A program made the translations under genes and the position numbers. 64,000 bases of DNA from Clytia hemisphaerica (Eukaryota; Cnidaria; Hydrozoa; Leptothecata; Clytiidae): NCBI GenBank assembly GCA_902728285.1, contig CACVBU010000534.1, positions 194,251-258,250 on the forward strand. The letters are read 5' to 3'. The notes below the pieces were generated by a model. It ran no database searches. It was given only the letters and a program-made list of their open reading frames with translations, and was not told where the DNA came from. Within the stretch, counting starts at the first letter, position 1; each line of letters opens with the position of its first letter. Shown here piece by piece: positions 44,238 through 56,689 of this stretch.

Positions 44238-44815
44238 TTTAGGTTTTTCTTAAACGATATGAAAAAAAAATCGATTTAGAGAATTTCAATACAACGCTGG
44301 AACTATCCTGAAGACAAACTAGGATAAAACTTTTGTCATAGAAAAAGCGTAATTGAAACTTTAAAATTGCATGTCAAAAGTTTTGTATAATTTGTATACA
44401 ATTTCAAATGCTACCTTGCAGTTGAGCACTCTTGAAAGATAATCATTTTGAGCAACTAATATATAATTTAATCTAATTCATAAATTCATAATCTAGTTAA
44501 AAGCTATTGCTCATGTATCACAGATAACTGCTCGTATATAGGTGCTTATACAAATTGAACAAAATAAGCTGGAATTCAACTGCTCTCAGGAATTCACAGA
44601 TTAATACTACAATACCTAAAATTCCTAAACAATATTAAATAATCCATGCAGGAATTCACAATTGAATAAAATAATTTGGAATTCATCTGCTTGCAAAATA
44701 TAATAAATAACTGATTCACATTAGGAATGAAAAAGTCCTAACCAATATAAACTAGTAAATGCAGAAATATCAAGAAGCCTTATATCACCATTATGATAAT
44801 GTTCAAGCAAAGGCT
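44238..44815. other. AT-rich spacer, promoter side of the VPN-repeat gene
   Basis: No gene. GGAATTCA(C/T) occurs four times between 44570 and 44685. No clear TATA box or other promoter element was identified. Confidence 0.35.
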
Positions 44816-46321
44816 TCAAAAAATATTCAATGTGACTTGGGTCATGGCCGTCGAGAAAATAAATATAGAAGTCAGGGTTTGTGGGTCTGGACTTTTATTA
44901 TCTATATCGGCTACTTCAGCCTTCCACCACACTTTCCCCCCAGAATCATCATCAAGATAAAGGAAACTAATACTGGCATCAAGAAAGTCTTCTACTTCAA
45001 CATTAGCCAACTCAACTTTGCCATTTTGAAAATCTGTGAAAGAAAAACCACTAGTGTCATCACCTTGGTTGTCACATTGTATATATTGAATGGTAAATTT
45101 TGGATTTTCTGCGTGTGTTGTTTCTTTTATTTCTAGAATCAGACCCTTAAACCAATCTTCAATCAACTCATTATTAATACAACGCTCAGTATAGTGATGT
45201 ACAAGTTTTCCTAAAAGGTCACTAGGAGTTGACACAGTAGAAATATCTGTTTGTAGCTGTTTTTGTTACAGTTTGTCCACTTATATTTTTTGTTTTTCGT
45301 TTTACAGGTTTCCCAGACGCTTTCAAAGTAGTTTTTGTGGCTTCAGTGAGTTTTTTTTTTGCTTGCTTTTTCAACACGTTTTCCAGACAATTTTAAAGTA
45401 GTAACCTTGGCTTCAGTGAGATTTTTTTTCTTTTGCTTTTTTGAGAATTTCAGGGTCTAAAGTAATAGGTTGATCAAAGCACTGAGTTTCCTTTTCTTGG
45501 ACCAACTCTGACGGTTTCCAGCTAGCTACTTTTAAAAGATTAGCTTTTATTTCAGAGATGGGCTTATTTTTGTTGTTTGAAGAGAGGTGGAAAAGAGATT
45601 TTTCACATTTAAAGCCAAGCACTTTTTATGAAAATCAAGTTGTGTTTTAAGTGCCTGTCTTTTCATTTTGTCAGTTTTCAGAGAATCTACAAAGGTATCC
45701 ATTTCAATTTCAGTTTTCCAAAGCCCACCTTGCTCCTCAACACTTTTGACTAACCTCTCTAGTATAATGTTGGCTTCTTTTGTAGCCCTTTCTTTGTAGT
45801 CATTTTTCATTTTTATTGCACGCAAATCATGAATTTCTTTTTTTTCTTTTCAAATAGATTTCTTTCTGTCTAGTTTTAGAACGTCTAGCTATCTCTATTA
45901 CTTCAGCAAGTTTTACTGGGCTCAGCTTGTCACGCCACTGACTTGTTTTGTTTTGGGTGTACATTATTATTGCTTCATATACAATAGTCAGGGCTTTAGG
46001 CTTGAGTTTCATAAGCCTGTCGAGTTGGCCAAAATCACGTTCTGCAGAGGCGTTTGTTGTCGGAACTGTTGATGACTGGGATATGAGAGCTTCAGAAGGA
46101 TTTTTATATTTTCCATAAATATGATCATGTAACATTCTATTACTGACAGATATATAAGCTGAAAAAATTATTGCCAAAAGTGGCTTGACCATGCTTTGGT
46201 CATGTTCAAAAGGTTTTACAAGACAAAAATAGATTTCATCTTTGTGTACTAAATCTGGTGTAAAAGCGACACAAGCCAGTATCATATCATATTTACTAAG
46301 TCTCTTTATTAAAGGTCTAGT
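44816..46321 (-). pseudogene. Multicopy-type gene of unknown function (SAERDFG/Lys-rich/Tudor-like), frameshifted
   Basis: After an AG acceptor (46323-46322), coding runs TRPLIKRLSKYDMILACVAF, then VPTTNASAERDFGQLDRLMK and MYTQNKTSQWRDKLSPVKLA. Frameshifts at an A-run (about 45838) and near 45610 move it to other frames (RLVKSVEEQGGLWKTEIEMD; KCEKSLFHLSSNNKNKPISE), then a Lys-rich tandem repeat LTEA..TTLK.SGK, and finally 44816-45235 with a small beta-type domain (VHHYTE...DWFKGLILEIKE...FTIQYI) like Tudor/chromo-barrel modules. I recall similar proteins in many cnidarian gene sets, always uncharacterised. High copy number would suggest a mobile-element origin; this is inference. Confidence 0.55.
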
Positions 46322-46513
46322 CTAAAAATATAGAACAAGATCGTTACACATGCACACTACTTGTACATGGGTCAAATGGAATATATCCTAAAAAAAAACT
46401 GCTGTGAACCAATATGCGGGCAGTCTGTGTAACTGTAAGAAATAAAATATGTATGGCCGTCATGGCGACTAGCCCTCCTCAGCAAATCGTACTGGGGCTT
46501 ACCGTGGTCTCGT

Positions 46514-47590
46514 TTACCTACGAAAAAAATCGTGTCTGATTGGTTGAACGTCCTCGTGTTGTGGAACAGGGTTGGTGACTTCACCATCTCGTTGGAGGAG
46601 CACTTGTTGTGGTGGAGTTGGTTCCTCGAAGTCCCATTGCTTCTGCGTGTTTCTGTTGTCCTCATCGGCGTGTTCTTGTTGTTGTCGTTGATTCTCAGGT
46701 TTCTTGTATATTTTCCATTTCTGCGCGTCTCTTGTGATGGTTCGATCTGGTTGTGCTGCTGTGATTTGGTGTCCATTGATTGAGATGACTTCATATGGTG
46801 ATGGGTCGAAGGGTGGTTTGGATTTGGTGCTCTTTTGTTTCAGGAGGACAGTGTCCCCAAGCTGGATGTTGTGATGCTTGTTGTCTTTGTAGTGGGATTG
46901 TTTCATCTTCTGCGCGATCTCCTTTTCTCTTGCTTCGGTGATGTCTTTTCTGCTGGCTGTTTCATCTTGCTGTGGTAGACGTGAGTGGAATTTTCTCCCA
47001 AACAGGAGCTCTGCCGGTGCCTTTCCGGTTGTTGGGTGTGGTGTGGCGTGGTACATCTGTAGAGTCTTGTTCAGCTCTGCTTTGGGATCATTCTTTTCGA
47101 CGACGGCTGTGTGCCAGACTTTCTTGCAAGTTTTCATGAAGGCTTCCGCAAGGCCATTTGCTTCCGGATCGTCCGCGCAGAGCGTTGGTTCGTGACGAAT
47201 GCCTGCCCACTTGAAATATTCTTGGATTTGGTGGTGTTCTTTTCCATTGAAAGGTGGGCCGTTGTTTGATTTCAACCGTTTGCAATAACCGTGTCTTGTG
47301 AATATGTCATCAAACGCCTGGATGTTGTGTTCTGATCCTGTCCCTTTTACGACTGCTACTTCTGGATATCTTGACAGTTCGTCTATCACCACCAGTAGGT
47401 ATATGCCGTCTGCTGTTGGTCCCCAGTGGTCGGCTGAAAGTTTCTGTCAAGGTTCCTCAGGAGGTGTGGAAGGTGTGTTGGGGTCACGATGCTTCGTCTC
47501 TGTTGAGGCTTGGCATGCCAGGCATCTTTGCACCGCGTCTTGTATGGCCTTGTCCATCAATGGGAACCACAATCTTGACCGCATGATGGC
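46514..47590 (-). pseudogene. Gypsy integrase fragment
   Basis: Starts in the zinc-binding part (MDKAIQDAVQRCLACQAST), then, past an in-frame TGA near 47450, ADHWGPTADGIYLLVVIDEL with the first catalytic Asp. The second catalytic position reads SNNGPPFNG where the family has SDNGPPF, so that Asp is Asn. The third, Glu, is in DPEANGLAEAF. The C-terminal part (YHATPHPTTGKAPAELLFGR; QLGDTVLLKQK) is intact to 46514. No RT is adjacent. It is the domain missing from the Gypsy element at 20225-24033, yet 26 kb away, so probably another copy. Confidence 0.75.
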
Positions 47591-47995
47591 GACAAAGTTG
47601 TTACGTCACATCTATTGTTTAGGCGTAAAGATTACATCATGAATATCATGAATTCTGAATGTCTGTCAAATAATCAAGTGTTACATTTCTATGGTTACTT
47701 GAACTTTGTTTGTCTACAATGAAAAGTGTAAAATGTATAGATAAATAAACTTTTTTCCAAATTACGAACATCCTAAAGTATAAAGCCCAGGAAAAAACTG
47801 AAATAAAACTTCGTTTTATCGATGAAATTCTGTTGCAGCTTTTTAAGAGACAATGTATATTATAAACTAAAAAAACAATTGCTCTAATCGATAACAACAG
47901 ATTTTCAAAAATATTTGATAAACAACTAAGATCAAGAATAAATTTGTTTACTTTTGTAAATATTCATTTTTTTGAGCTTTTCAAAACACCTGCCT

Positions 47996-48345
47996 TTATC
48001 CAGTTTTTAGTTCAGATTTTTCAACTTGTGCCAAAAAGCTCTCTGGGACGGATTTAAACTGAGTGTGACTTCTTCCTTCTTTGTTAAGAAAAATGTGATT
48101 TTCACCTAATTGTTCTGCCAGCTGAGTAACATCTACTCTCCAGTCAGTCTTCTTATGTCGTCCACTTGATTCTGAAACTGACACAAGTCGGTCAAACTCG
48201 TTTAGTAGGTCTTTGATCTCTTGGTAGGATTTGCTCACTCTGGCAATACTCTTTTCTGTTATCTTTCCTTCCATATGTCCAAGCTCCTTTTTTGCGCTTT
48301 TATTTCAATGTTCAAACTCCCTATCCAGCTCAACGATAATTGATC
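47996..48345 (-). pseudogene. Coding remnant, unrecognised helical protein
   Basis: Open from 48274 to 47996 (MEGKITEKSIARVSKSYQEI, NEFDRLVSVSESSGRHKKTD, GENHIFLNKEGRSHTQF), and the same frame is coding-like upstream (SIIVELDREFEH, then a stop, then KSAKKELGH). It lies upstream of the SAERDFG gene on the same strand with the Gypsy fragment between, so it may be another exon of that gene. Identity unknown. Confidence 0.4.
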
Positions 48346-48562
48346 GATTCCAGATAAGTTCGTGAGCGAGGGCAGGAGGGAGAAGATCATGTACTTGAGC
48401 TAAGAAGTGAAGAATTTGCCGCGTTCAACTAATCCTATAAAATGAATAATAGATTTCAAATTCGATTGAACGCTGAACTTGGGCTATGAACTATGATTTT
48501 AACACTGTTAGAATTTCAAATAAATGTTTCAGTGAAAATATATTATATAACAAATTTCTTAC

Positions 48563-49114
48563 CAAAGATCCATGTTTGTTCATTGCGGTTCTTTCCACGG
48601 TGATACTTAATTTTACGTCCGAACGCACTTTCATCGATCTCAATGGTACCAGATCATTTTTCAGCTTCTATCATTTTGAATACATATTGTTGAAATATTT
48701 CACGGATAAATGAGCAATACAACACATAAGTAATTCCAGAATTTAAACAGCATTTCTTCATATTGCTACCATGAATATATTCTCGGAGATATGTAAAGAT
48801 GTCTTGTAAACAATATTTGGTCCTCTCAAAAAATGAGCCTTTCCTAATCGAAAATTCATGATTTCGATTCTTGGTGCATCTAAAGCTCTCCCCAGTAGCG
48901 TTTTTCTTACGTCGATATGACAGTACGCCTCACATTTGTTGCAATATAAATTACTCACAATAAGCTTATGCCTTCTCAAACATTGCAAAAATAAATCACT
49001 TTGAGCAAGATTGTAGAAATTGAAAGGGTTATTTAATTCATCAACAGTGAGATCCAATAATTTTATTGACTCTTTCTTATTGCGATATGCTCCAAAAAAC
49101 CTCTTCGTAGCCAT
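48563..49114 (-). pseudogene. Merlin (ISXO2/IS1016-type) transposase remnant
   Basis: The first block, from ATG at 49114, holds a Cys pair LYCNKCEAYCHIDVR, the N-terminal zinc region of this family. After a stop near 48758 the next block reads SFIREIFQQYVFKMIEA, a further stop, then GTIEIDESAFGRKIKYHRGK and TWIFG directly before a GTAAGA donor. EIDES-x-FG-x-(R)KY-x-RG is the signature around the first catalytic Asp of Merlin/ISXO2 enzymes. The remaining catalytic residues should lie in exons to the left and were not found. Confidence 0.7.
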
Positions 49115-49545
49115 TGTATCACAAAATGAATATATATATATAATAGTTGTAGCAATATGACATGTACATATTTAATCATTTGGGGTAAAAAATTTCATCA
49201 CTAGACACTAACAATAATTCAATAAGGTTACCTGAAAACAAAAAGCGAATTGGGTAAAAGGGAAATTTGACAGAAAGTTTTTTTTATTCCATTGGGATAG
49301 TACTTAGTGGCTAATTTACACTTCTTTTATTACAGTTAACTGAAAAATTTTAAACCAACGCTTTGGGAATTATAATAACCCTTTTTAACTCTATCGAGAC
49401 ATGTAAGATGACAAAATCCAACATAAATAGAGGTTTTTTGGTAACACAATTACACAAGTAGAGATTGTTGAGCTCTGTTATCAACATGGAGAGAGTAAAT
49501 TTCTATGACTTTGTAGACGACAAACGTGTCAAAGATTTACGAATT

Positions 49546-50200
49546 TACAAATTTGGTACGAAGGTAGGGTTTATAAATATCTCTTGTTTCCGAAAAAAAA
49601 ATTCTCAAAAAATTAATGACGTCAGCAAAAATCAGCAATTTTCTTTTTACCTCAAAAAATGCTGACGTCGTCAATCTTTAGGAAAATATTTTTTTGGAAA
49701 TGAAAGATATTCATGAACCCTATCTATGTAAAAAATTTGAGCTCATTTCGATAAAAATTCCAGGAATTATTGGCATTTTAAGTTTTTACGTCAAAAATAT
49801 CCGTCATTTCCATGGCAACCAACACAAAAATCCAACAAATCAAGAAACTCGTGACGGCCAATTGTTCCACCCCTTTTCTGGAAGAAATTTTTACTGAGTT
49901 ATGTTCCTCATATTTATACCTGTCCAAAAAGTTCTGGGCCAAAAATTCTGTTTCAGCCATTTTGGGAAAATTAAGGAAAACCACTTTTTGCTGACGTCAG
50001 CAAAAATTTAAATTGCCAGTAACTCCTGGAATATTTATCCAAATGAACTGAAATTTGGTACGAAGGTAGAGTTTATAAATATCTTTTATATCCGAAAGAA
50101 AATTTTTCAAAAAATTGACGACGTCAGCATTTTTTTAGGAAAAACGAAAATTGCTGATTTTTGCTGACGTCATCAATTTTTTGGAAATGAAAGACATTTA
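49546..50200 (+). repeat. Two-copy tandem duplication, about 500 bp, with repeated CTGACGTCAG motifs
   Basis: AAATTTGGTACGAAGGTAGG...GACGTCAGC...TTTTTGGAAATGAAAGA(T/C)AT is present from 49546 and again from 50047. TGACGTCA or one-off forms occur at about 49618, 49666, 49992, 50119 and 50172. No gene. Confidence 0.7.
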
Positions 50201-50249
50201 TCCACCCTACCCTGGTACAAAATTTCGAAGTCCAGACTTTGATCTCCTG

Positions 50250-52409
50250 TTATTCGAGATAGGGACCATGAAAAAATAGCCCCGACCCACGGTTTGGTCC
50301 ACAATTTATCTGGCTTTCAAGAAAATCTAAAATGGCTTTTTGATAGCCAATACAATCGCTGCATTTGCAGGTTTAGTGGGCCCCATTACTCTGCTAAAGA
50401 AAATTCTTTGGATTCGAGGAAACATCAAAATTACAGACCAGACAAACAATTACGTAATGCCACTGTGATTGGCTGATCGGGAAAAAGACGTGGAATCTGA
50501 TTGGCGTAGAAAAAAGTGAATTTTTTTAAGAAGGAGGCGGGGAAGAAAAAACAGGCGAAATGACCCAAAATGAACTTCACAAAAATCAAGAAACTTGCAA
50601 AAATTGAAAGGAAAGAAATCAATTTTATTTTTCTTGTGAAGTATTTTATAGGTCATTCATAGTACAGGGATGTATCTAAACTAGAAGGACTAGATATCAG
50701 ATTTAGAACAACAAAACAAGGTGACTTTTTGATACACAATGCACAATATATTTTAAACTTTCTGTTAAAAAATCCAGAAAAAAATGACTCCAAAACCATC
50801 TGAAATCCATTTTTTCTACATCCTGAAGAAGAAAAAGAAAGAATATAAATAAATATAATGTAAATCAAGGCTTGTGTCATCATTCCTTAGAGATAAAGAG
50901 GATACTTTCAGTGAGACAGGGATGGTTAGCACAAATACCCATCTTATACTTCCATTCTCTTAACATAGCATTTTAATCTACTTTCTGCCAGAACAGGGAT
51001 ATTAAAAAATGAAAGAGCCTTTAGCTCATCTGTAGGGAAATTAAATATCTAAAGTGAGGAGAGTGAAGGGGGTTTAGCATTTGCCAGCAAATAATAATGA
51101 GCTGAGTCAGGCTTGATTCTCCATGAATTTCGACCAATTTTGAGGTGGTAGAAGTTTCATAACTCCTTCTTCAGTGAGAGAATTCTCTTGCTCATGTCAT
51201 CTGCGACTTGAATAATATCAAGAATCCACAATTAATAAAAGTTAACTAACCTTTGTTTTATTGCAGTTGAACTCCAGCATGCATTTCAAATTCAAAAACA
51301 TCTCAAAACTGAGATTTCTTCTTCCCATCTTCTTCATTCTTAAATTGCACTAAGATCATCGTCATCATTGACAACACCAAAAAAACTAAAGCTTTTTGGA
51401 GAATAAAATAAAGAATTGTAAACAACAAAGAAGTGAATAAAAATCAAAACTGAAGCTATAACTCTGGGCAAATATAATGCCCTCCCAATAAACTCGTGCA
51501 TCCAAAATACAGTTAAAATTACTAAGAAGTGTTTCCTGATTATAAATCATAATTCTTTGAAAGAAAATACATTTTGACTCTGTTTAATGAAAAGAATACC
51601 GGTATGCAACATTTAGAAAAAGAAAATATCAGAGTCCTTCCCCTCTCAGATAAAAGATTTCAATGATTTCGAAAGATCAAGAGACAAATAACGTTTTCCA
51701 GACTGTCCAGATTGAACGTACTTACTAAAATAAATTGTTTATAAACATTCGAAAACATTTGCGCGCTCGTGTGAACACTCAAAAACATTCGATTTTCAAA
51801 GCGCTGTTTACATTTGAAAATTCGAATGTATTTTCGGCGTAAAGCTCTGTTTAGACTTAAACACGGAAAAAACTACAGACTCGCAAAATTCACCTCATTG
51901 ATTTCCTCGAGGAAAATGTCTGAGCTAAAAAAAGTATTGGCTCAAGGGACTTCCTAGAAGTTAAACTCACAGAGACAAGCCCATATATAGGTTGATTATA
52001 GGAGCATAAGGCTGTCCAAAGTGGAAAGAGACCAATGATATTATGTGAAAAAATATACATTATGAATATATTAGGACAAAAATAAGCCTGGTGTCTAGGC
52101 ACGAGTTCCTCAAAATTAAGCTCGCAAAATACAAGGACATACAAGAAATTAGAATGAGTTTCTCAAATGTATACTGATTTGGTCTGAGGTTAAGTAATTA
52201 AAATGAGTTTCTCAATTCAAATGTAATTGGATTTGCGCTTTATGTTAGGATGTTAGAGAGCTCGTGGAGCAAAGGATCAGAAAGCTGGACGAGCTAGATA
52301 ACTTAGATAGAGAGTTATCGTTGGTTTGACTGAAATCATCAAGAGTAGCTAAAGTGATAAAGACGTTGTAATAAAAATAAAATAATAAAAATTAAATATA
52401 TGAAGTAGC
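50250..52409. other. AT-rich non-coding stretch
   Basis: No gene supported. A TTCGAA/CATTCGAAAA-rich patch lies at about 51748-51835, similar in style to the one inside the insertion 25031-26264. Short ORFs have no family resemblance. Confidence 0.4.
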
Positions 52410-53830
52410 CTAAGAACTGACAATATTGGATTCTAGCAAACTTTTAAGTTCCTCTTTTTTGCTCAAGTTCCAGTTTGTCAACAAATCATGTAATGTCCCT
52501 TTAGATGTGTGATCCAACAATTGGATATTGTTTCCAAGTTCAAAGCGATTGCCCAGTAAATGTTTTTAAGTAACATACTAGGAACATTAAGGCCATAACT
52601 GTCGCAAATTTCGATTATGTGGGATACTGTCTGGGAGTTTCCATCCATTAAAGCGGAAAGCAGGTAGCGCTTTGAAGTCTCGTTTTTCATCAGCTGTTGT
52701 AGAAGTTTAAGCTTACGAGTATCGATTGCCGTTGTCAGGTCATATAAATCAAAATATTTGTTCAGGTCGTTTTTGCAGTGTTTCGAATCCCCACAAAGAC
52801 TTAGCAGCACTCCTTAGCTGTGAGTTCATGAATGATTGGAAAGATTTTGTCAGGTTTGTGAGCTCTATTCCGTACAATAACTTCGGTATGACGACACTCT
52901 TTATGATAGTTGCCACGGTGGCAGGATGCGTCCAGCGGATTCCAGACGATATAAGGGATGAAGTTGTTGCCCATAAGTCGGATAATCGGTGGTGGATATG
53001 ATTCCCAAGGGTCAACTGTCTTCCCTGGGTCCCCCACTTGAAGCCAAGGTGTTTCATTTCCTGCTGTGGTGAAATTGGGTTACCCTCTAAGATGAGCGTT
53101 GGTTCCTGGATAGGGCAGGGACCAGTAATCACAAATTGTCTTTTGGTTCGATTGAACTTGAGACCATGCTGCTTGCCAAAGCTGACACATACGTCCAACA
53201 TTTCTTGTAACTGTCTTAGGGTCGGACTTGATAGGATAATGTCATCTGCAAAGGTAACTATGGATGTGTTAATGTCTCCAGGAAGCATTGTTCCTACACC
53301 CATGTTTTGAATGTTTTCGATCAATTTTTCGGTATAATGGTTATAAAGGAATGGCGAGAATGTGAAAGAGTCAGAGTATTGATTTCTGTATCTAACTGTG
53401 GCGTCTCCTTGTAGATATGATTTGATCAATAATTTGAGAACAACGTTTGGGACGATCTGCTGCTTGTGTAGCAGAGTAAATAGTTTAAACCAATTACAAG
53501 TGTCAAAAGCTTTTTCAGCATCCAAGCTGCATAGGTATACTGGTGTTTTCTCTGTGTTATATTTTACAATTTTTCCTTGATAAATAATTCTGCATGAATC
53601 GTAGAGGGATTTTCTGCAAAGCCAAATTGCATATTGTTGTGTTGTTTAATGGTCACTTATTTAAAATAGTTTTCTCGATAACTTTTGTCAGGATTGGTGT
53701 GAGACTGATTCCTATATAGTTGTTCACATCGTTGAGCGGTTTGTTGAACGATTTTGCCTTAGGTTTTGTCTTATATGTATCAAAGGGAAAATCAGTCAAG
53801 TACTCTGCATTACTCACTCTCAAAACAGAT
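52410..53830 (-). pseudogene. LINE D reverse transcriptase, internally deleted
   Basis: Fragments in order: NNYIGISLTPILTKVIEKTI (RT start, with stops after it), MDAEKAFDTCNWFKLFTLLH, FSPFLYNHYTEKLIENIQ, the catalytic FADDI, KRQFVITG..., then after a frameshift near 52780 the C-terminus to LTNWNLSKKEELKSLLES and a stop at 52410-52412. The block that should contain the (G)V.QGS.LS motif before SPFLYN is missing. Not the same family as LINE A, B or C. Confidence 0.75.
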
Positions 53831-54380
53831 TCTTAAAACGGTATATCAAGATTTTGGTTAGTCGTATTTCGTGAAGAGAGTCTGATTAAAATTAATTTAT
53901 GTCTCTTAGGAAACGGACTGTCACCACTCATAACTGCTGAATGGGTCATGACTTCGCAATATTAGATTCGAAATCGCACATCAGTGGTGACGAAAAGATG
54001 GTATAAAGCCGTGTGGTTAATCAACACTATTGATTCAAAGAAACATCATTGGTTTTACTACAGTTTGCGTCACAAGCGCTTACTGTTCTTCAAGGAGAAT
54101 GCAAAGGATAATAGAATACAGCGTCATTAAGTATTTACAAAGTCTAAATTTATTACTCAACGTGTAAGATTATATATAAATGACGTAGAATTAAACAATA
54201 ATTGTATTTCTTTTTTCTCCCTGCTTGATTACTGTGCCTAAAAAACACTCCTTACACTCCAAAAAAGGTATAATTTAACATACAGAAACTACATCTGATA
54301 GCCTATCATATTGATATTAATACGATTTGTAAGTCCACTGTATAAGTACAGGAATCTTTCCCATTGCGTAGATCTATAGA
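53831..54380. other. Non-coding spacer
   Basis: No gene or repeat recognised between LINE D and the truncated Penelope copy. Confidence 0.4.
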
Positions 54381-55168
54381 TCTTTTCAAGCGCATGCTCA
54401 ATCAGGGAGCTGAAAGATCTTTCTTGCGAAAACAAATAGTAAAGTGTTTTGATAGATTTCCAGAGACTTTTATGAAATTCGGAGAATCTTTAAATGGTTT
54501 TTTAGCGCAACTGCATTTTTGAAAAATTGAAACATTTTTTTTTATTATGTATTGTATGTTAGTTTTCTCAGTCATTTCTTTTTCGTTCTTTCCCGTACAG
54601 ACGGCTGCACGGACTTTAGGTGTTGAACCGGGTTCTGGGCCTACTTTTCAAAAAATTTGTGTTTTTTGTCGTTTGTCTTGTTCTTGTTCTTGTCTGTTGT
54701 TTACCCTTTTTTGTTTCTTTGTATTTGTTTGGGAGTTTTTGTTTATTTTTCTATGTTTGTTAGTTTGTTTGGACTGCGGGTCGGTTCAGGGTTATGCAAT
54801 CTGGGGGAGGCTGAGTGTTGGACGTCCATAAAACATGTTTAAAGCCGCTGCACCTGTCGCAAGTCAGGGACTCCAGATTGCATTGGTTGGGTTTTTGAGT
54901 GGGTTTTGGTGTTTGTGTTTTTCTGCTTGGCTTTTTAAACTTTATGTCTATTGGTTTGTTGGTTCTTTTTCGCATAAAATTCTCATTTCTTGACAGGATG
55001 TTTGATTGGTTTGATTTATATATTTAGAAAAATTCAAAAAAAATGGAGAAAAAAAACGTATAATTATAAAAATATTAGTGCCTTTTTATGTTTCATCTTT
55101 ATTTTATTTCGTATTTTCAACACTTTCTCTCCTTGAGGTCAGATCTCTGATCTTCACCATATATATTA
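54381..55168 (+). mobile_element. Penelope-like element copy 2, 5'-truncated 3' end
   Basis: Starts CTTTTCAAGCGCATGCTCAA within the last RT codons, keeps the frame (RSFLRKQIVKCFDRFPE) to TGA at 54520-54522, and then has the same ~640-bp 3' tail as copy 1 (9013-9692 reversed). Differences are few, mainly small indels in the T-rich and repeat parts. 5' truncation is expected for copies made by target-primed reverse transcription. Confidence 0.85.
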
Positions 55169-55175
55169 TTTAGGT

Positions 55176-55490
55176 AGAATTCAACCTTTTCATAGGCACA
55201 ATCGGTAATTCCCGAATTCAATCTTTTCGTAAGCAGATTCGGTACGTACCGAATTATATATTTTCCGTCAAAAGCCATAATTATACGTATAATTATACAT
55301 CTGTCCCGCACTTCCCTGACTTCAATTTCAAGCCTCCGTAGTCCGTCTTTAAAAAGGATCAAAACCCAATGAAAACATGTTAATGATAATGAAAAATAAT
55401 TATCAGTTTCTTATATATCCGGTTAAAGTTTAGTCCCGAATTCAACCTTTTCATAGGCAAAATCGGTAGGTCCCGAATTCAAACTTTTCG
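55176..55490 (+). repeat. Interspersed ~36-bp repeat (AATTCAACCTTTTCATAGGC)
   Basis: AATTCAA(C/T)CTTTTC(A/G)TAGGCA(A/C)AATCGGTA followed by a CCGAATTC join occurs at about 55177, 55215, 55437, 55475 and, beyond the foldback element, 56570 and 56607. The foldback element 55491-56572 inserted into one of these units. TACGTACC/CGTACG palindromes occur at the joins. Confidence 0.7.
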
Positions 55491-56572
55491 CGGTTAGTGT
55501 AAAACGCAGGTCACAGGTCGCAGGTCACAGGTTACAGGTCAACAAAATACAGACCGGAAAAAAGACAATAAGATCATAACATATACATAACATAACATCA
55601 ATACATAACGCATTAAATTACAAAAAAGTAATACAGTTATTTAGATGTTATAAAATGACAATTGAATAAATTAACAACCTAGTGACACTTACTTACAAAA
55701 ATAATGACAAAATCATAAAATATGATGCCTAACAAGACAAAAGCACGAAAAATATTTATTATACAAAATGTGATATGGATGGTGTGAATGGATAAAAAAT
55801 GGCACCAATCAGAAGCTTGCAAGGTCCCTAAGAGAGTGGTTTTAGAAGGATGAAACTAATTAATTATTCAGTTATTATGTTAATGTCTTAATGACAATTT
55901 TTGACAAAAATATTAACAGAATCATAAAATCTGATGCAAGAAAAGACAAAAACACGAAAAATATTTATAATACAGAATGTGATGTTGATAGTGTGAATGG
56001 ATATAAAACGGCACCAATCAGAAGCTTGTGAGGTCCCTAAGGGAGTGGTTTTAGAAGGATGAAACTAATTAATCATTCAATTGTTATTTTAATGACTTAA
56101 TGACAATTTTTGAAAAAAATATTGACAGAATCACAAAATATTATGTCTTACAAGAGAAAAACACCAAAAATATTTAGCATACCGAATGTGATGATAACAA
56201 TATGGCTGGATATAAAATTACACCAATAAGAAGCTCGTGAGTTCTCTGAGAAGGTAGTTTTAGAGCGATGTGTTTTATTATATGTAACCATCATATAACA
56301 TTACAAACATTACAATGTGTAATATACCTGTTATACGTATAATATGGTTTCAAATATTTTCTGGTCTGCGTTATACACGGCACAAACTGCGAAAGATCGA
56401 TAAAAGCACATGGTTAAATTTGGATGGATGAAATTGCATGAGAATTATGTTTTTCATAATTCTTTGTGTTTTCCAAACATTTTCCTCTGTAATGACATTG
56501 ATTAGAGTCAACCTGTCATCACTGACCTGTGACCTGCGACCTGTGACCTGTGACCTGCGTTTTACACTAACC
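55491..56572. mobile_element. Second foldback/MULE-like element, 10-bp duplication, 211-bp internal array
   Basis: Ends (C)GGTTAGTGTAAAACGCAGG and complement; the inverted ends (~55 bp) contain tandem CAGGTCACAGGTCG units. AAACTTTTCG is duplicated at 55481-55490 and 56573-56582. The inside is three diverged tandem copies of about 211 bp (marker GGCACCAATCAGAAGCTTG). No transposase. The duplication length fits Mutator-like elements. Confidence 0.8.
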
Positions 56573-56689
56573 AAACTTTTCGTAGGCAAAATCGGTAGAT
56601 CCCGAATTCAACCTTTTCATAGGCAAAATCGGTACGTACCGTACGGGACTCAACTTAAATTAGACCGAAACATCTAGTGGAGATTCTTT

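Noticed and set aside
20225..47590. Gypsy RT (20-24 kb) and integrase (46-47 kb) as one element split by insertions
   Set aside because: 26 kb of unrelated, independently nested elements lie between, no shared junction or duplication was found, and two separate decayed copies are simpler.
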